Assembly (NCBI GenBank): GCA_030593645.1
Contig: JAUVGT010000111.1
Span: 1-12,309, forward strand
DNA: 12,309 nt
Direction of reading: 5' to 3'
Origin: Deltaproteobacteria bacterium
Lineage (GTDB): Bacteria > Desulfobacterota > Desulfobacteria > Desulfobacterales > JAUVGT01
The stretch's first letter is position 1, and each line of letters begins with the position of its first letter. Positions 1-7,480 of the stretch are shown in pieces. Under the pieces are notes generated by a model. It searched no databases. It had not been told where the DNA came from and was given only the letters and a program-made list of their open reading frames with translations. A program made the translations under genes and the position numbers.

Positions 1-1195
1 CAGATATAAGGATAGAATCTACAAGCCTCGATAGTTTATCATCAATGGTCAGGTTCTTCTTTAACTCAAACAGGTCTTTTATCAGTCCGGCTTTTTGATC
101 TATGATGGCAAGCGGATTGTTAATTTCGTGAGCCACGCCGGAAGACAATCTGCCAAGGGATGCCAGCTTGTTGATGTGTTCCGCTTTGTGAAAGGTCGCC
201 AGTTTTATCTTGTCCGCGGCATGAATCCGGTTGATCAGGTATGTTGCGGAGTAAAGAATAACTATTAATATGATCGCGATGCTCAAAATAAAAAGACCCA
301 TTAATTTTAGCCGGGGTTTTAACCAGAGTTTTGTCAGATCCGATTTCTGTTTGATTGCCATGAGAATAAACGGTGTGCCCGTTATATACGTGTACCCTAA
401 GAACAGGGGGGCATTTTCTTTATTTTTGGTTTCCCCCAAATTAACAATGGAAGAGAAGGGAGGAACCGGTATATTAATAAATTCATTCATATTGCCATGG
501 AACCTGGACTTTGTCATGAGCTGTCCATTACGGTTGATCAAAAAGATATCTTCGGATTCTTCCATTTTCATGGTTGACAACAGGTTTGTCAAGGTGCCGG
601 TTTTCTGACCCGCAATCAGCAGGTCATCTGCTTGATTGGGAATGGGAATGGGTATGATAAAATATGCAATACTGTGCCGGGTGCCGGGAGTATCACTCAA
701 ATAAATGATGTGATGACTGTTTGTTCTGTACTGCCTGTATACATCAGCCAATTCATTCTTCGAAGGACCCAACCCGGCATATGTTCGAAGATTTCCTTTA
801 TGATCAAATATGCCGATACTTATTATACCTGTAATATGTTTTTGTAAATTTTCAAATAATTGCTCCATACGGCCATCCACATGAAGATCCCGGACTGCGC
901 GGTCCTGGATAATCATATTCAAAGCTGATTTTCGATGTTCCAGGAAAAGAGATAACATGGTTTGAGCGGATAATACCTTTCCTGAGATATCCATCTTCAT
1001 CATGGATTCAAGAGTTTTGCTTGTCAAATGATAATCGACTAATGTTTTTACTCCCAGGGGAAGAATGCAGACAATAGATGTGAGCAGTACAATCAGTTTC
1101 CATTTTCGACGCAGACTGAATGTCCGGTTATCGGGTCCGATCATAATATTGTGGTGGTCCCAGAACTGCGGTCTTATTTTCTTAAAAACAGACAT
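1..1195 (-). CDS. membrane sensor histidine kinase, 3' end cut by window edge
   Basis: The minus strand is open from ATG at 1195 to the window edge, giving 398 codons without a stop. Residues about 33-50 form a first membrane segment, and residues about 297-321 a second. The roughly 245 residues between them are extracytoplasmic and contain a Cache/PAS-like stretch (GIFDHKGNLRTYAGLG). After the second segment comes a HisKA dimerisation helix, LASLGRLSSGVAHEINNPLA, with His356 as the predicted phosphorylation site. The ATPase domain lies outside the window. It should sense an external or periplasmic signal and phosphorylate a receiver protein. The receiver fusion at 1402-2637, transcribed in the same direction 206 bp upstream, is the obvious candidate partner. 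The Shine-Dalgarno (AGGA, about 12 nt before the ATG) is weak. Kinase identity is seen directly; the ligand and partner are inferred. Confidence 0.9.
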   Translation of the reverse strand, partial: MSVFKKIRPQFWDHHNIMIGPDNRTFSLRRKWKLIVLLTSIVCILPLGVKTLVDYHLTSKTLESMMKMDISGKVLSAQTMLSLFLEHRKSALNMIIQDRAVRDLHVDGRMEQLFENLQKHITGIISIGIFDHKGNLRTYAGLGPSKNELADVYRQYRTNSHHIIYLSDTPGTRHSIAYFIIPIPIPNQADDLLIAGQKTGTLTNLLSTMKMEESEDIFLINRNGQLMTKSRFHGNMNEFINIPVPPFSSIVNLGETKNKENAPLFLGYTYITGTPFILMAIKQKSDLTKLWLKPRLKLMGLFILSIAIILIVILYSATYLINRIHAADKIKLATFHKAEHINKLASLGRLSSGVAHEINNPLAIIDQKAGLIKDLFELKKNLTIDDKLSRLVDSILIS

Positions 1196-1242
1196 TGAAT
1201 GTTGTTATCCTGGTATTGAACCCGATGGGTCCGGTTACTTTT

Positions 1243-1403
1243 GACGGCTTCGTAATCCGCCGTAGGCGGACCAACTTCTGCGTTGTGCTGCATTTCGCAA
1301 TCATTCAACGTACTATAAGTACGCTTCATGATTACAAAATTTGCACGCCTTGAATTTGAACTTTTTACGAAACCGTCTCATTCGAACTTTTTACGAAACC
1401 ATC
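1243..1403. repeat. foldback (MITE-like) repeat, copy 1, with duplicated right end
   Basis: A 135-bp element (1243-1377) begins GACGGCTTCGTAA and ends TTTTTACGAAACCGTC. It shares nearly all of its interior with the element at 7356-7480, including the core palindrome CGTACT-ATA-AGTACG inside AATCAT/ATGATT arms. The left side differs from copy 2: a short hairpin (TCCGCC-GTA-GGCGGA, 1256-1270) replaces the AAAAAG part of the inverted repeat. The right end is repeated again at 1382-1403 (TCGAACTTTTTACGAAACC), and this second end reaches the TGA stop of the gene at 1402-2637. There is no ORF inside. It is probably a non-autonomous mobile or REP-like element mobilised in trans, but no target-site duplication is evident. 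Confidence 0.85.
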
Positions 1404-2637
1404 ACTTTTGGAATGACTCTTTTTTTGATTTTTCCTCAATACGTTCATGGGCCTTTTTCAACGTTTCGCTTAAATAGTTAATATCAACCGGTTTTTGCAG
1501 GTAAGCGAAGGCACCAAGCTCCATACATTGGTTTTTATCCGCCTCTGATCCATGACCCGTCAGCACAATGACTTCAATTTCAGGGCGGGTTTGTTTTACT
1601 TTCTTTAGAATCTCGATTCCATCAATGTCTGGCATTTTAAGATCAATGATCATCACTTCCGGATCGTCTTCCTTTACAAGCGTCATGGCTGTTTCCCCAT
1701 CAAACGCGACCACGGATCCCATGTCGCGAAGCTGCAGTCTTTCCGAAAGCGTTTGGGCGAATTCGCGTTCATCGTCCACCAAAAGGACCCGGGAAGGGAC
1801 ATCAAAATCGTGTTTTCGATAAATATTGGATTTGTGAAAACCCTGGCCCACAACAGTTTTTATCGATGTCACCCCATGAATGTTTTCAACTATCTCTTTT
1901 AATTCCTCCTTCAGGAGCTTGAGCATGAGAACATGTTTATTAATTGTCAGGGTGATCACACCGTTTTTTGCATTGACCTGGACATCATGGCCAGCCTTCA
2001 AGAGTTTAACTTCAGTCTTGGATGAAAGATAAAAATCCTTGACCGCCTGATTTGATGCTTCTGTCTTATGGACCACGTCCTTGAGAATATTCTCTTCAAT
2101 CAGGTCACACAATTTACTAATTTCGGTTTTACCGGTTGGAAGCATAATGTCAAAAAGGGAGCTGTCCCACGGATCGGGCAGTGAAAAAAGCATTTCAGTC
2201 CATGCGCTTCGATCCGCGTTATCCTGCCGAAGAACGTTTGACGCCTCTTTTTCATCTAATTCTTTTCCCTGGATGGCATTTTGAATCCTTGAGGGGGTGT
2301 CTGAAATGATGCAGACCCTGAGAACATGGGTTATGGTGTCCGGTATTAAAAGACTTGAGAATCCCTTAATCACCAGGTTTTCCTCAGACAGTATTTCAGC
2401 CAGTACAAATTTCAGCCATGCAATGGAGTATTCTTTTTCATGGGTAAATTTGTTAAATACTGAGGTCCTGGCGGAAAACGCCTTTTTAATTTTACTTTCC
2501 GGAATCCCGGAACGTGCGGCGGCCCGCCTGGTAATCTCCTGATTGGTCACTTTTTTATAACCGGTACGCGCAATGATTTCGTTGATTACCAAGTCTTCCA
2601 TGCAGAACATTCCATTAAAAAGAGCTATGACCGGCAT
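1402..2637 (-). CDS. cytidylate-kinase-like / BON / receiver fusion protein (response regulator)
   Basis: This 411-residue protein has three parts. Residues 1-185 match my recollection of the cytidylate-kinase-like family common in Desulfobacterales (TRRAAARSGIPESKIKKAFS, HVLRVCIISDTPSRI). The nucleotide loop is degenerate, FNGMFCMED at 8-15, without the Gly-Lys of a working P-loop, so kinase activity is doubtful. Residues about 195-265 resemble a BON domain (VNAKNGVITLTINK, HGVTSIKTVV). Residues 283-395 form a complete receiver: acidic DDE at 288-290, phospho-acceptor Asp332 in IDLKMPD, Thr360 and Lys382. There is no DNA-binding output domain. The gene starts 12 bp after tetR with GAGGAG 8 nt before ATG, so the two are cotranscribed. 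It may relay phosphorylation from the kinase at 1-1195 while the N-terminus binds a nucleotide or acts as a protein platform; that role is inference. Confidence 0.88.
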   Translation of the reverse strand: MPVIALFNGMFCMEDLVINEIIARTGYKKVTNQEITRRAAARSGIPESKIKKAFSARTSVFNKFTHEKEYSIAWLKFVLAEILSEENLVIKGFSSLLIPDTITHVLRVCIISDTPSRIQNAIQGKELDEKEASNVLRQDNADRSAWTEMLFSLPDPWDSSLFDIMLPTGKTEISKLCDLIEENILKDVVHKTEASNQAVKDFYLSSKTEVKLLKAGHDVQVNAKNGVITLTINKHVLMLKLLKEELKEIVENIHGVTSIKTVVGQGFHKSNIYRKHDFDVPSRVLLVDDEREFAQTLSERLQLRDMGSVVAFDGETAMTLVKEDDPEVMIIDLKMPDIDGIEILKKVKQTRPEIEVIVLTGHGSEADKNQCMELGAFAYLQKPVDINYLSETLKKAHERIEEKSKKESFQK

Positions 2638-2649
2638 TCTAAAACTCCT

Positions 2650-3228
2650 CTATCTGGTTAATATTTTCCGACAGGATGCCATCAGATCGTCATACAGGGC
2701 GCCCGCACTATAAAGTTTGTAAGTGTTGAACCTGACAATACCGTCAATCATGGAAAAAATGATCAATGCTGTATTTCGTGTGGAAATGATTTGAATGGAA
2801 CCATCATCTTTTCCGATCTTGATACCCCGTTCAAAAACATCCAGCAGACAGTCATATATTTCTTCAAGGTACTGCCTGCAGGTTGAATTGGTTTCAGCCA
2901 GCTTATAGGGGTCATGTCTATGCAAAAGGAGGAAACGGTCTTCCATCGTTTCCGCAAGATTGAGATAGTACATAATGGCCCCTTCAACCATTTTTAGTCC
3001 ATTGTCAAAACGATGCTCCAGGAAATAGGTTTTAAATGCAGAAGTAACTGTTTCTTTTACATTATTTATCACATTTAAAAACAGGTCTTCCTTATTTTTA
3101 AAATGGTGAAATATTGTTCCGCCTGCCGCACCGGTTATTTTTGACAATTCAGCCATGGACGTATTGTTTAAGCCTTTATGCGCGAAAAGATGTGTAGCGG
3201 TTAAAAGGATTGCATTCTTTTTTGACAT
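2650..3228 (-). CDS. TetR/AcrR-family transcriptional repressor
   Basis: The protein has 192 residues when started at ATG 3228, which has AGGAG 6 nt upstream; the frame is open further upstream but without a comparable site. Residues 1-50 are a typical TetR DNA-binding head: ILLTATHLFAHKGLNNTSM, then AELSKITGAAGGTIFHHF, then the KNKEDLF helix. The C-terminal two thirds would form the helical ligand-binding and dimerisation domain. The gene is first in a minus-strand unit with the receiver fusion. A palindrome of the kind bound by this family overlaps its own predicted transcription start (3247-3266), so it probably represses itself. It could also affect the divergent gene at 3363. The inducer is unknown; many relatives respond to fatty acyl or lipophilic ligands, but nothing here shows that. 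Confidence 0.92.
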   Translation of the reverse strand: MSKKNAILLTATHLFAHKGLNNTSMAELSKITGAAGGTIFHHFKNKEDLFLNVINNVKETVTSAFKTYFLEHRFDNGLKMVEGAIMYYLNLAETMEDRFLLLHRHDPYKLAETNSTCRQYLEEIYDCLLDVFERGIKIGKDDGSIQIISTRNTALIIFSMIDGIVRFNTYKLYSAGALYDDLMASCRKILTR

Positions 3229-3246
3229 ATGATACTCCTGAAAAAA

Positions 3247-3266
3247 CCAACCGAATGATCGGTCGG
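3247..3266. promoter_or_regulatory. TetR-type operator palindrome
   Basis: CCAACCGA-ATGA-TCGGTCGG is an inverted repeat with 8-bp arms and one mismatch. It resembles the ACCGA/TCGGT operators of many TetR-family proteins. It lies just downstream of the predicted -10 of tetR and covers the expected +1 (about 3265), which is where an autorepressor would bind. Confidence 0.75.
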
Positions 3267-3271
3267 GTTTT

Positions 3272-3300
3272 TTTATACAAAGTTCCCGGTTTTTTGTCAA
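3272..3300 (-). promoter_or_regulatory. sigma-70 promoter of tetR operon
   Basis: Read on the minus strand, TTGACA (3300-3295) and TATAAA (3277-3272) are separated by exactly 17 bp. The -35 is a perfect match and the -10 has five of six bases. The start point should fall near 3265, inside the TetR-type palindrome and about 37 nt before the tetR ATG. Confidence 0.8.
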
Positions 3301-3362
3301 TAGAGATTATCGGTGTTCATTTGATGGTGGGGATAACCGATCTGTGAAACCGTCAGTGAAAT

Positions 3363-4604
3363 ATGCATATGGAAACCAAAATATCTGAAAAAGTGAAATA
3401 TTTGGAAAAATTAAGGCATGAAGGCTTTAACGTGCCTGATTTTATCTATGTTCCCGCATCTGAATTTAAAAAGAAAAATTTACCGGAGCTTGAAGCATTC
3501 TTAAAAAAGCATCAAGAGAGTTACAAGGTGATCGCACGGAGTGCGCACCCGGAGGAAGATTTATACAAAAGCGGATCATTTGACTCCGTTGAAACCTATG
3601 CGGATACCGGGGGGATCAAATGGGCACGAAAACGGATCATAAAACTTGCGAAAACAGCGAAAAATTTATCCATTTTGCGGCAGCAGCATTTCAATTCCGC
3701 TCCGGAAATAGAATTGGAACATATGGGTGTTATCGTGATGCCGTTTATTTTCGGTACAGGTGTTATGGCCAAAAAGCTTTGGGACCATTGGGAGTTCGGG
3801 TATTGCCGTGACAGAATCCACAAAGTCCAGATTGAACCCTATATTACATCGACACCCCATGACCGACGGCTCCTGGATCTGTCTAAGGAAATACAAAACT
3901 GCCTTGGTTTTCAATGCGAAATCGAATATGTCATTGAAAAAGATGGTAAGATTCATGTGGTGCAGGCTAAAGACATCTCCAGTATCGATATTCTTGAAAA
4001 TAAGCAAAGTGAACGATCGATAAAAATGGATAATGTCTCCCGGATACGGAAAAGACGTAACTATCGTGAAAGGTCTGTCTATGTAATGGACAATCAGGCT
4101 TTTTATATGGAAATTATTCACAGATGTGAAGAGGTGCTCTCAAAATATAATGAAGACCCATCCTGTTTTAATAACATTCTGAAATTCATTGAATCGTATG
4201 AGTCCGAACTTGAATCATTTGCGTTAAGGCATCAACGGTTCGCGGTTCTCGGTCTGTCTATCAATGAACCCCGTAATCTGTTTCAGGTTGCGAACCATTA
4301 TCTGGATGATATACCCGAGCTTCAGGAAATGCTTTCAAAAGCACTGAATAAAAATTTATATCACATAGATATTTTCATGTCCGAGGCGGATACTCTCATT
4401 GTCAAGGACAAATTTCGGATTAATCTCTGCAGCCATGACGCTTACGGTATTGATACCGTCAGAAATCCGATCTGGTCTATATCATGGTCAGTCAAGAGAC
4501 ATGATGAAGTGATCAAGCGATTAAAAGAAATCGGGTTTAAAACAGACGACACGGTGGGGGTGGATATTGATGAACACTCTGTGCCGACTATATTCAGGTT
4601 ATAA
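3363..4604 (+). CDS. PEP/pyruvate-binding (PEP synthase-like) ATP-grasp protein
   Basis: This 413-residue protein has an N-terminal half resembling the nucleotide-binding domain of PEP synthase and pyruvate phosphate dikinase. Residues about 56-80 (VIARSAHPEEDLYKSGSFDS) parallel the Arg-Ser...Glu-Asp...Gly-x-Phe block. Residues 121-137 (MGVIVMPFIFGTGVMAK) fit the central strand. Residues 185-205 (CEIEYVIEKDGKIHVVQAKD) parallel the IEW...LQARP motif. No phosphohistidine domain or TIM barrel follows, so it is not a complete PEP synthase. The C-terminal 200 residues are not recognised; they include a helical stretch and end near VGVDIDEHS. The gene is divergent from tetR, and the shared spacer hints at control by TetR. 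The start lacks a clear Shine-Dalgarno; Met3 (3369) is an alternative. It may be a nucleotide-dependent phosphotransfer or ligase-like enzyme; substrate unknown. Confidence 0.75.
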   Translation: MHMETKISEKVKYLEKLRHEGFNVPDFIYVPASEFKKKNLPELEAFLKKHQESYKVIARSAHPEEDLYKSGSFDSVETYADTGGIKWARKRIIKLAKTAKNLSILRQQHFNSAPEIELEHMGVIVMPFIFGTGVMAKKLWDHWEFGYCRDRIHKVQIEPYITSTPHDRRLLDLSKEIQNCLGFQCEIEYVIEKDGKIHVVQAKDISSIDILENKQSERSIKMDNVSRIRKRRNYRERSVYVMDNQAFYMEIIHRCEEVLSKYNEDPSCFNNILKFIESYESELESFALRHQRFAVLGLSINEPRNLFQVANHYLDDIPELQEMLSKALNKNLYHIDIFMSEADTLIVKDKFRINLCSHDAYGIDTVRNPIWSISWSVKRHDEVIKRLKEIGFKTDDTVGVDIDEHSVPTIFRL

Positions 4605-4662
4605 ATGTGAAAGATGGAATGATTTCTCTTCATTTTTGCTCTTGTAATGGAACAAGCCGTTT

Positions 4663-5793
4663 ATGGAGCTATTAAAAAAAAACAGATACCCTATTCTTGT
4701 GATCGTCGTCGTCACCATAGGATTGTTGCATTTTTTCACTCCCGGCTACTTGATATTTTATCATGATACGTATCGACGCTTGAGCTATTTTCCGATCGCC
4801 CTGGGCGGGATATGGTTTGGTGTTAAGGGGGGGCTCAGCCTGGCCGCTTTGACATCCATCGCGTTTATTCCGCATCTCTTGATTTTTATTGGCAGGGGGC
4901 CGGAGACCTACCTGAGTGAACTCACCGAAATCATTCTTTACCTTGCAGCGGGGCTCCTGATCGGGATGATCGCGGGGAAAGAATCGAAACTCAGGGAAAA
5001 GTACAGGAACATGTCGGAACGATTGAAAAAATCATATAGACGGCTTCATAATGAAACAGAATTGCTGCTTGAAGTTGAAGAACAGCTCAGGTTAAGCCAG
5101 AAACTTTCCACACTGGGCCAGGTGTCAGCCTCTCTTGCCCATGAAATCAAAAATCCGCTCGGGTCGATTAAGGGCGCGGCTGAAATACTGCTCGATGATT
5201 ATCCGGCCGGACACCCGAAGCGTGAATTTGTTGATATCATTAATACAGAAACGAAAAGGCTGGATCATTCCGTTAATGAGGTTCTTAATATATTTCGGGG
5301 GAATCAGAACATTGATTCGAATGTAAAGGAAGAATCACTTGCGAAAGTGATCACCCGGGTTGCGGGATTGATGGGGGGGAAGCTGAACACCAAGAAGGTC
5401 AATTTTTCGACCAGGGGGATTGAACATGTTGGTGATTTTCAGATCGCGGGTGAAAAAATATCACAGATATTTATCAATATCATTCTAAACGCGTTGGACG
5501 CAGTCGATAAAGGCGGGAGTATCGAGATGCGGATTCATAAAGAACCAGAAGGTGTTTATGTGGAAATAGAAGACAGCGGGCCTGGAATTCCTGCCCTGGA
5601 CAGGGAAAAAGTGTTTGAACCGTTTTTTACAGGCAAGGAAGATGGAACCGGTCTGGGTCTATTTATCAGTCGTAAAATCGCGGAAGGTTACAGCGGACGG
5701 ATTACAATAAAAGAATCCGGAAAAGGCACCTGCTTTGAAGTGTTTCTGCCGGAATATTCTAATGAGCAATCGATTCACAAAATAGAGGAATAA
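4663..5793 (+). CDS. membrane sensor histidine kinase (NtrB/ZraS-like)
   Basis: The protein has 376 residues. Residues about 8-105 hold several hydrophobic segments (near 10-30, 40-55, 56-76 and 86-104), so the sensor is embedded in the membrane with little periplasmic domain. A coiled linker (107-147) leads to HisKA with LSTLGQVSASLAHEIKNPLG, phospho-acceptor His160. The catalytic domain has the N box (INIILNALDA, Asn276), G1 DSGPGIP (304-310), F box FEPFF (318-322) and G2 GTGLGLF (328-334), so it looks fully active. It is followed 4 bp later by the sigma-54 activator gene and is almost certainly its kinase. Similar kinase/activator pairs control metal or envelope stress genes (ZraSR), which fits the operon downstream, but the signal itself is unknown. 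Confidence 0.95.
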   Translation: MELLKKNRYPILVIVVVTIGLLHFFTPGYLIFYHDTYRRLSYFPIALGGIWFGVKGGLSLAALTSIAFIPHLLIFIGRGPETYLSELTEIILYLAAGLLIGMIAGKESKLREKYRNMSERLKKSYRRLHNETELLLEVEEQLRLSQKLSTLGQVSASLAHEIKNPLGSIKGAAEILLDDYPAGHPKREFVDIINTETKRLDHSVNEVLNIFRGNQNIDSNVKEESLAKVITRVAGLMGGKLNTKKVNFSTRGIEHVGDFQIAGEKISQIFINIILNALDAVDKGGSIEMRIHKEPEGVYVEIEDSGPGIPALDREKVFEPFFTGKEDGTGLGLFISRKIAEGYSGRITIKESGKGTCFEVFLPEYSNEQSIHKIEE

Positions 5794-5797
5794 GTGA

Positions 5798-7138
5798 ATG
5801 GCACGTATCCTGTTAATTGATGATGATAAAAATCTCCTGCGTGTGACCGAATATAATTTAAAAAATTCGGGTTTTGAAATTATGACCGCCTACTCCGGAA
5901 ACGCGGGCCTTAAAACGTTTATGAAGGAAACGCCCGATCTGGTAGTAACCGATGTAAAATTGGATGATATGAATGGCCTTGACCTCCTTGAAATGATTAA
6001 AAAAGAATCACCGGACACGCCGGTTATTATCATTACGGCTTATGGGTCTATTGATATGGCGGTGAATGCCATGAAGCAGGGGGCATTTAACTTTATTACA
6101 AAACCTTTTGATCGGGATACACTGAGACTCTCCTGTGAAAAAGCCCTGGAACTTAAGGAACTGAAAAATAAAAACAAGCTCCTCTCAGAAGAAGTCAACA
6201 GGCTTTCCGGAACCCATGGTATGGAAACCGCGAGTCCCGCGATGAAGGAGCTCTTAAAAACAGCGGTCGCTGTAGCAAACAGCGAGGCAACCGTGCTGAT
6301 TACCGGCGAATCAGGGACAGGCAAAGAGGTACTGGCCAGATTGGTTCATCAGCGGAGTTCACGGAAAGATAATCCGCTGGTGGCCGTAAATTGCGCGGCA
6401 ATACCCGAGACACTGATTGAAAGTGAGTTTTTCGGGCATGTTAAAGGAGCATTTACAGGTGCTACCGCAAACAGAAAGGGTCGGTTTCTGGCAGCCCATG
6501 GCGGCACATTATTTTTAGACGAGATCAGTGAATTAAGAACCGATATGCAGGCAAAATTACTGCGAGCCATACAGGAGAGGGAGGTTGAGCCCGTGGGTTC
6601 GGAAAAAAAGGAGAAGATAGATATTCGGATCATCGCGGCTTCCAATAAAAATCTGAAAGGGCTGATACAGGACGAAAAATTTCGAGAGGATCTTTACTAC
6701 AGATTGAGCGTCGTGCCCCTGCACATACCGCCGTTGAGGGATAGAAAAGAGGATATCGTTTCTCTGTCACATCATTTTTTGAAAAAATTTGATGCGCCTT
6801 CAGATGTTCAATTCAGCGCAGACGCGTTAAAATCTATGGAGAACTATTCCTGGCCCGGTAATATACGGGAACTTCAAAATACCGTCGAAAGATGTGTGAT
6901 CCTTCGAAAAGGTTCGGTCATTCAAGCCCATGATCTTCATTTATCCACACCCGCAGGTAAAAGTGAATCGGACATTGATTTGGAAATACCTGAGGATGGA
7001 ATTTCATTGGAGGAAGTTGAAAAAAAACTGATTAAAAACGCGCTGGCCAAATCAAACGGTAATCGTTCAGGAGCCGCAAGACTGTTAAAGATCCCCCGGC
7101 ATGTTTTGATATACAGGTTAGAAAAATACAGCCTTTAG
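5798..7138 (+). CDS. NtrC-family sigma-54-dependent response regulator
   Basis: This 446-residue protein has the standard three-part layout. The receiver (1-120) has DDD at 8-10, phospho-acceptor Asp52, Thr80 and Lys102. The AAA+ domain (about 140-375) has Walker A GESGTGKE (170-177), the sigma-54 contact loop GAFTGA (217-222), Walker B GGTLFLDE (235-242) and the ENYSWPGNIRELQN block. A Fis-type helix-turn-helix closes the protein (404-446, NGNRSGAARLLKIPRHVLIYRL). GAGG lies 8-10 nt before the ATG. It is translated just after its kinase. Two palindromes begin 5 bp after its stop codon, and a -24/-12 promoter follows, so the HMA/DUF2318/ABC operon is the likely direct target. All residues needed for ATP hydrolysis and sigma-54 activation appear intact. 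Confidence 0.97.
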   Translation: MARILLIDDDKNLLRVTEYNLKNSGFEIMTAYSGNAGLKTFMKETPDLVVTDVKLDDMNGLDLLEMIKKESPDTPVIIITAYGSIDMAVNAMKQGAFNFITKPFDRDTLRLSCEKALELKELKNKNKLLSEEVNRLSGTHGMETASPAMKELLKTAVAVANSEATVLITGESGTGKEVLARLVHQRSSRKDNPLVAVNCAAIPETLIESEFFGHVKGAFTGATANRKGRFLAAHGGTLFLDEISELRTDMQAKLLRAIQEREVEPVGSEKKEKIDIRIIAASNKNLKGLIQDEKFREDLYYRLSVVPLHIPPLRDRKEDIVSLSHHFLKKFDAPSDVQFSADALKSMENYSWPGNIRELQNTVERCVILRKGSVIQAHDLHLSTPAGKSESDIDLEIPEDGISLEEVEKKLIKNALAKSNGNRSGAARLLKIPRHVLIYRLEKYSL

Positions 7139-7142
7139 CAAG

Positions 7143-7181
7143 TGAAGAATAGTCTTCATATCTTTGAAGAATATTCTTCAA
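7143..7181. promoter_or_regulatory. tandem palindromes, probable enhancer sites of the sigma-54 activator
   Basis: TGAAGAATAGTCTTCA (7143-7158, 6-bp perfect arms) and TTGAAGAATATTCTTCAA (7164-7181, a perfect 18-bp palindrome) share the half-site TGAAGA. Their centres are 22 bp apart, about two helical turns, so two dimers would sit on one face. They lie roughly 125 and 147 bp upstream of the start predicted for the -24/-12 promoter, the usual distance for NtrC-type upstream sites. No T-run follows, which argues against a terminator. Confidence 0.8.
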
Positions 7182-7271
7182 TATTAAACAGTTCATCCGC
7201 AACCCACCCATCAGTTATCGCTCTACAACACTATTCCATTGATTTTACACAATAAAAAATTTTGATGATAA

Positions 7272-7287
7272 TGGCATACTGCTTGCT
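7272..7287 (+). promoter_or_regulatory. sigma-54 (-24/-12) promoter
   Basis: TGGCATACTGCTTGCT fits the TGGCAC-N5-TTGCW consensus with correct spacing between the invariant GG (7273-7274) and GC (7285-7286). The C to T change at the sixth base is a mild deviation. The predicted start is near 7298, giving a leader of about 217 nt before the HMA gene; the leader contains the foldback repeat at 7356-7480. Confidence 0.82.
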
Positions 7288-7355
7288 AAATGATATGATG
7301 CAAGTTTCGAGTTGCGGGTTGCTTATTTAATAAATGCAATTTGTTTAACAACTAT

Positions 7356-7480
7356 GACGGTTTCGTAAAAAGCCCAACTTCTGCGTTGTGCTGCATTTAG
7401 CAATCATTCAACGTACTATAAGTACGCTTCATGATTACGAAATTTGCACGCCTTGAATTTGAACTTTTTACGAAACCGTC
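7356..7480. repeat. foldback (MITE-like) repeat, copy 2
   Basis: This 125-bp element is bounded by a perfect 17-bp terminal inverted repeat, GACGGTTTCGTAAAAAG and its complement. The interior folds back imperfectly around CGTACT-ATA-AGTACG (7412-7426) with AATCAT/ATGATT arms outside it. It is almost the same as 1243-1377, differing mainly at the left end. It holds no gene; the ATG at 7431 inside it is in frame with the HMA gene but is not a credible start. It lies in the predicted 5' leader of the sigma-54 operon, so the hairpin would be transcribed. Confidence 0.9.

Noticed and set aside
270..847. Two plus-strand frames (270-608 and 632-847)
   Set aside because: They lie opposite the continuous histidine-kinase frame on the minus strand, which has recognisable domains; the plus frames have no domain or ribosome site.
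3309..3341. ATCGGT...ACCGAT inverted repeat before the ATP-grasp gene as a second operator
   Set aside because: The arms are only 6 bp with a 21-bp gap, and no matching promoter is visible; it could be chance.
3343..3356. GTGAAACCGTCA as a remnant end of the foldback repeat
   Set aside because: Only 9 bases match the element end and nothing else of it is present nearby.
7143..7181. Palindromes after the activator gene as a transcription terminator
   Set aside because: There is no T-run, the arms are AT-rich, and the phased pair upstream of a -24/-12 promoter fits enhancer sites better.
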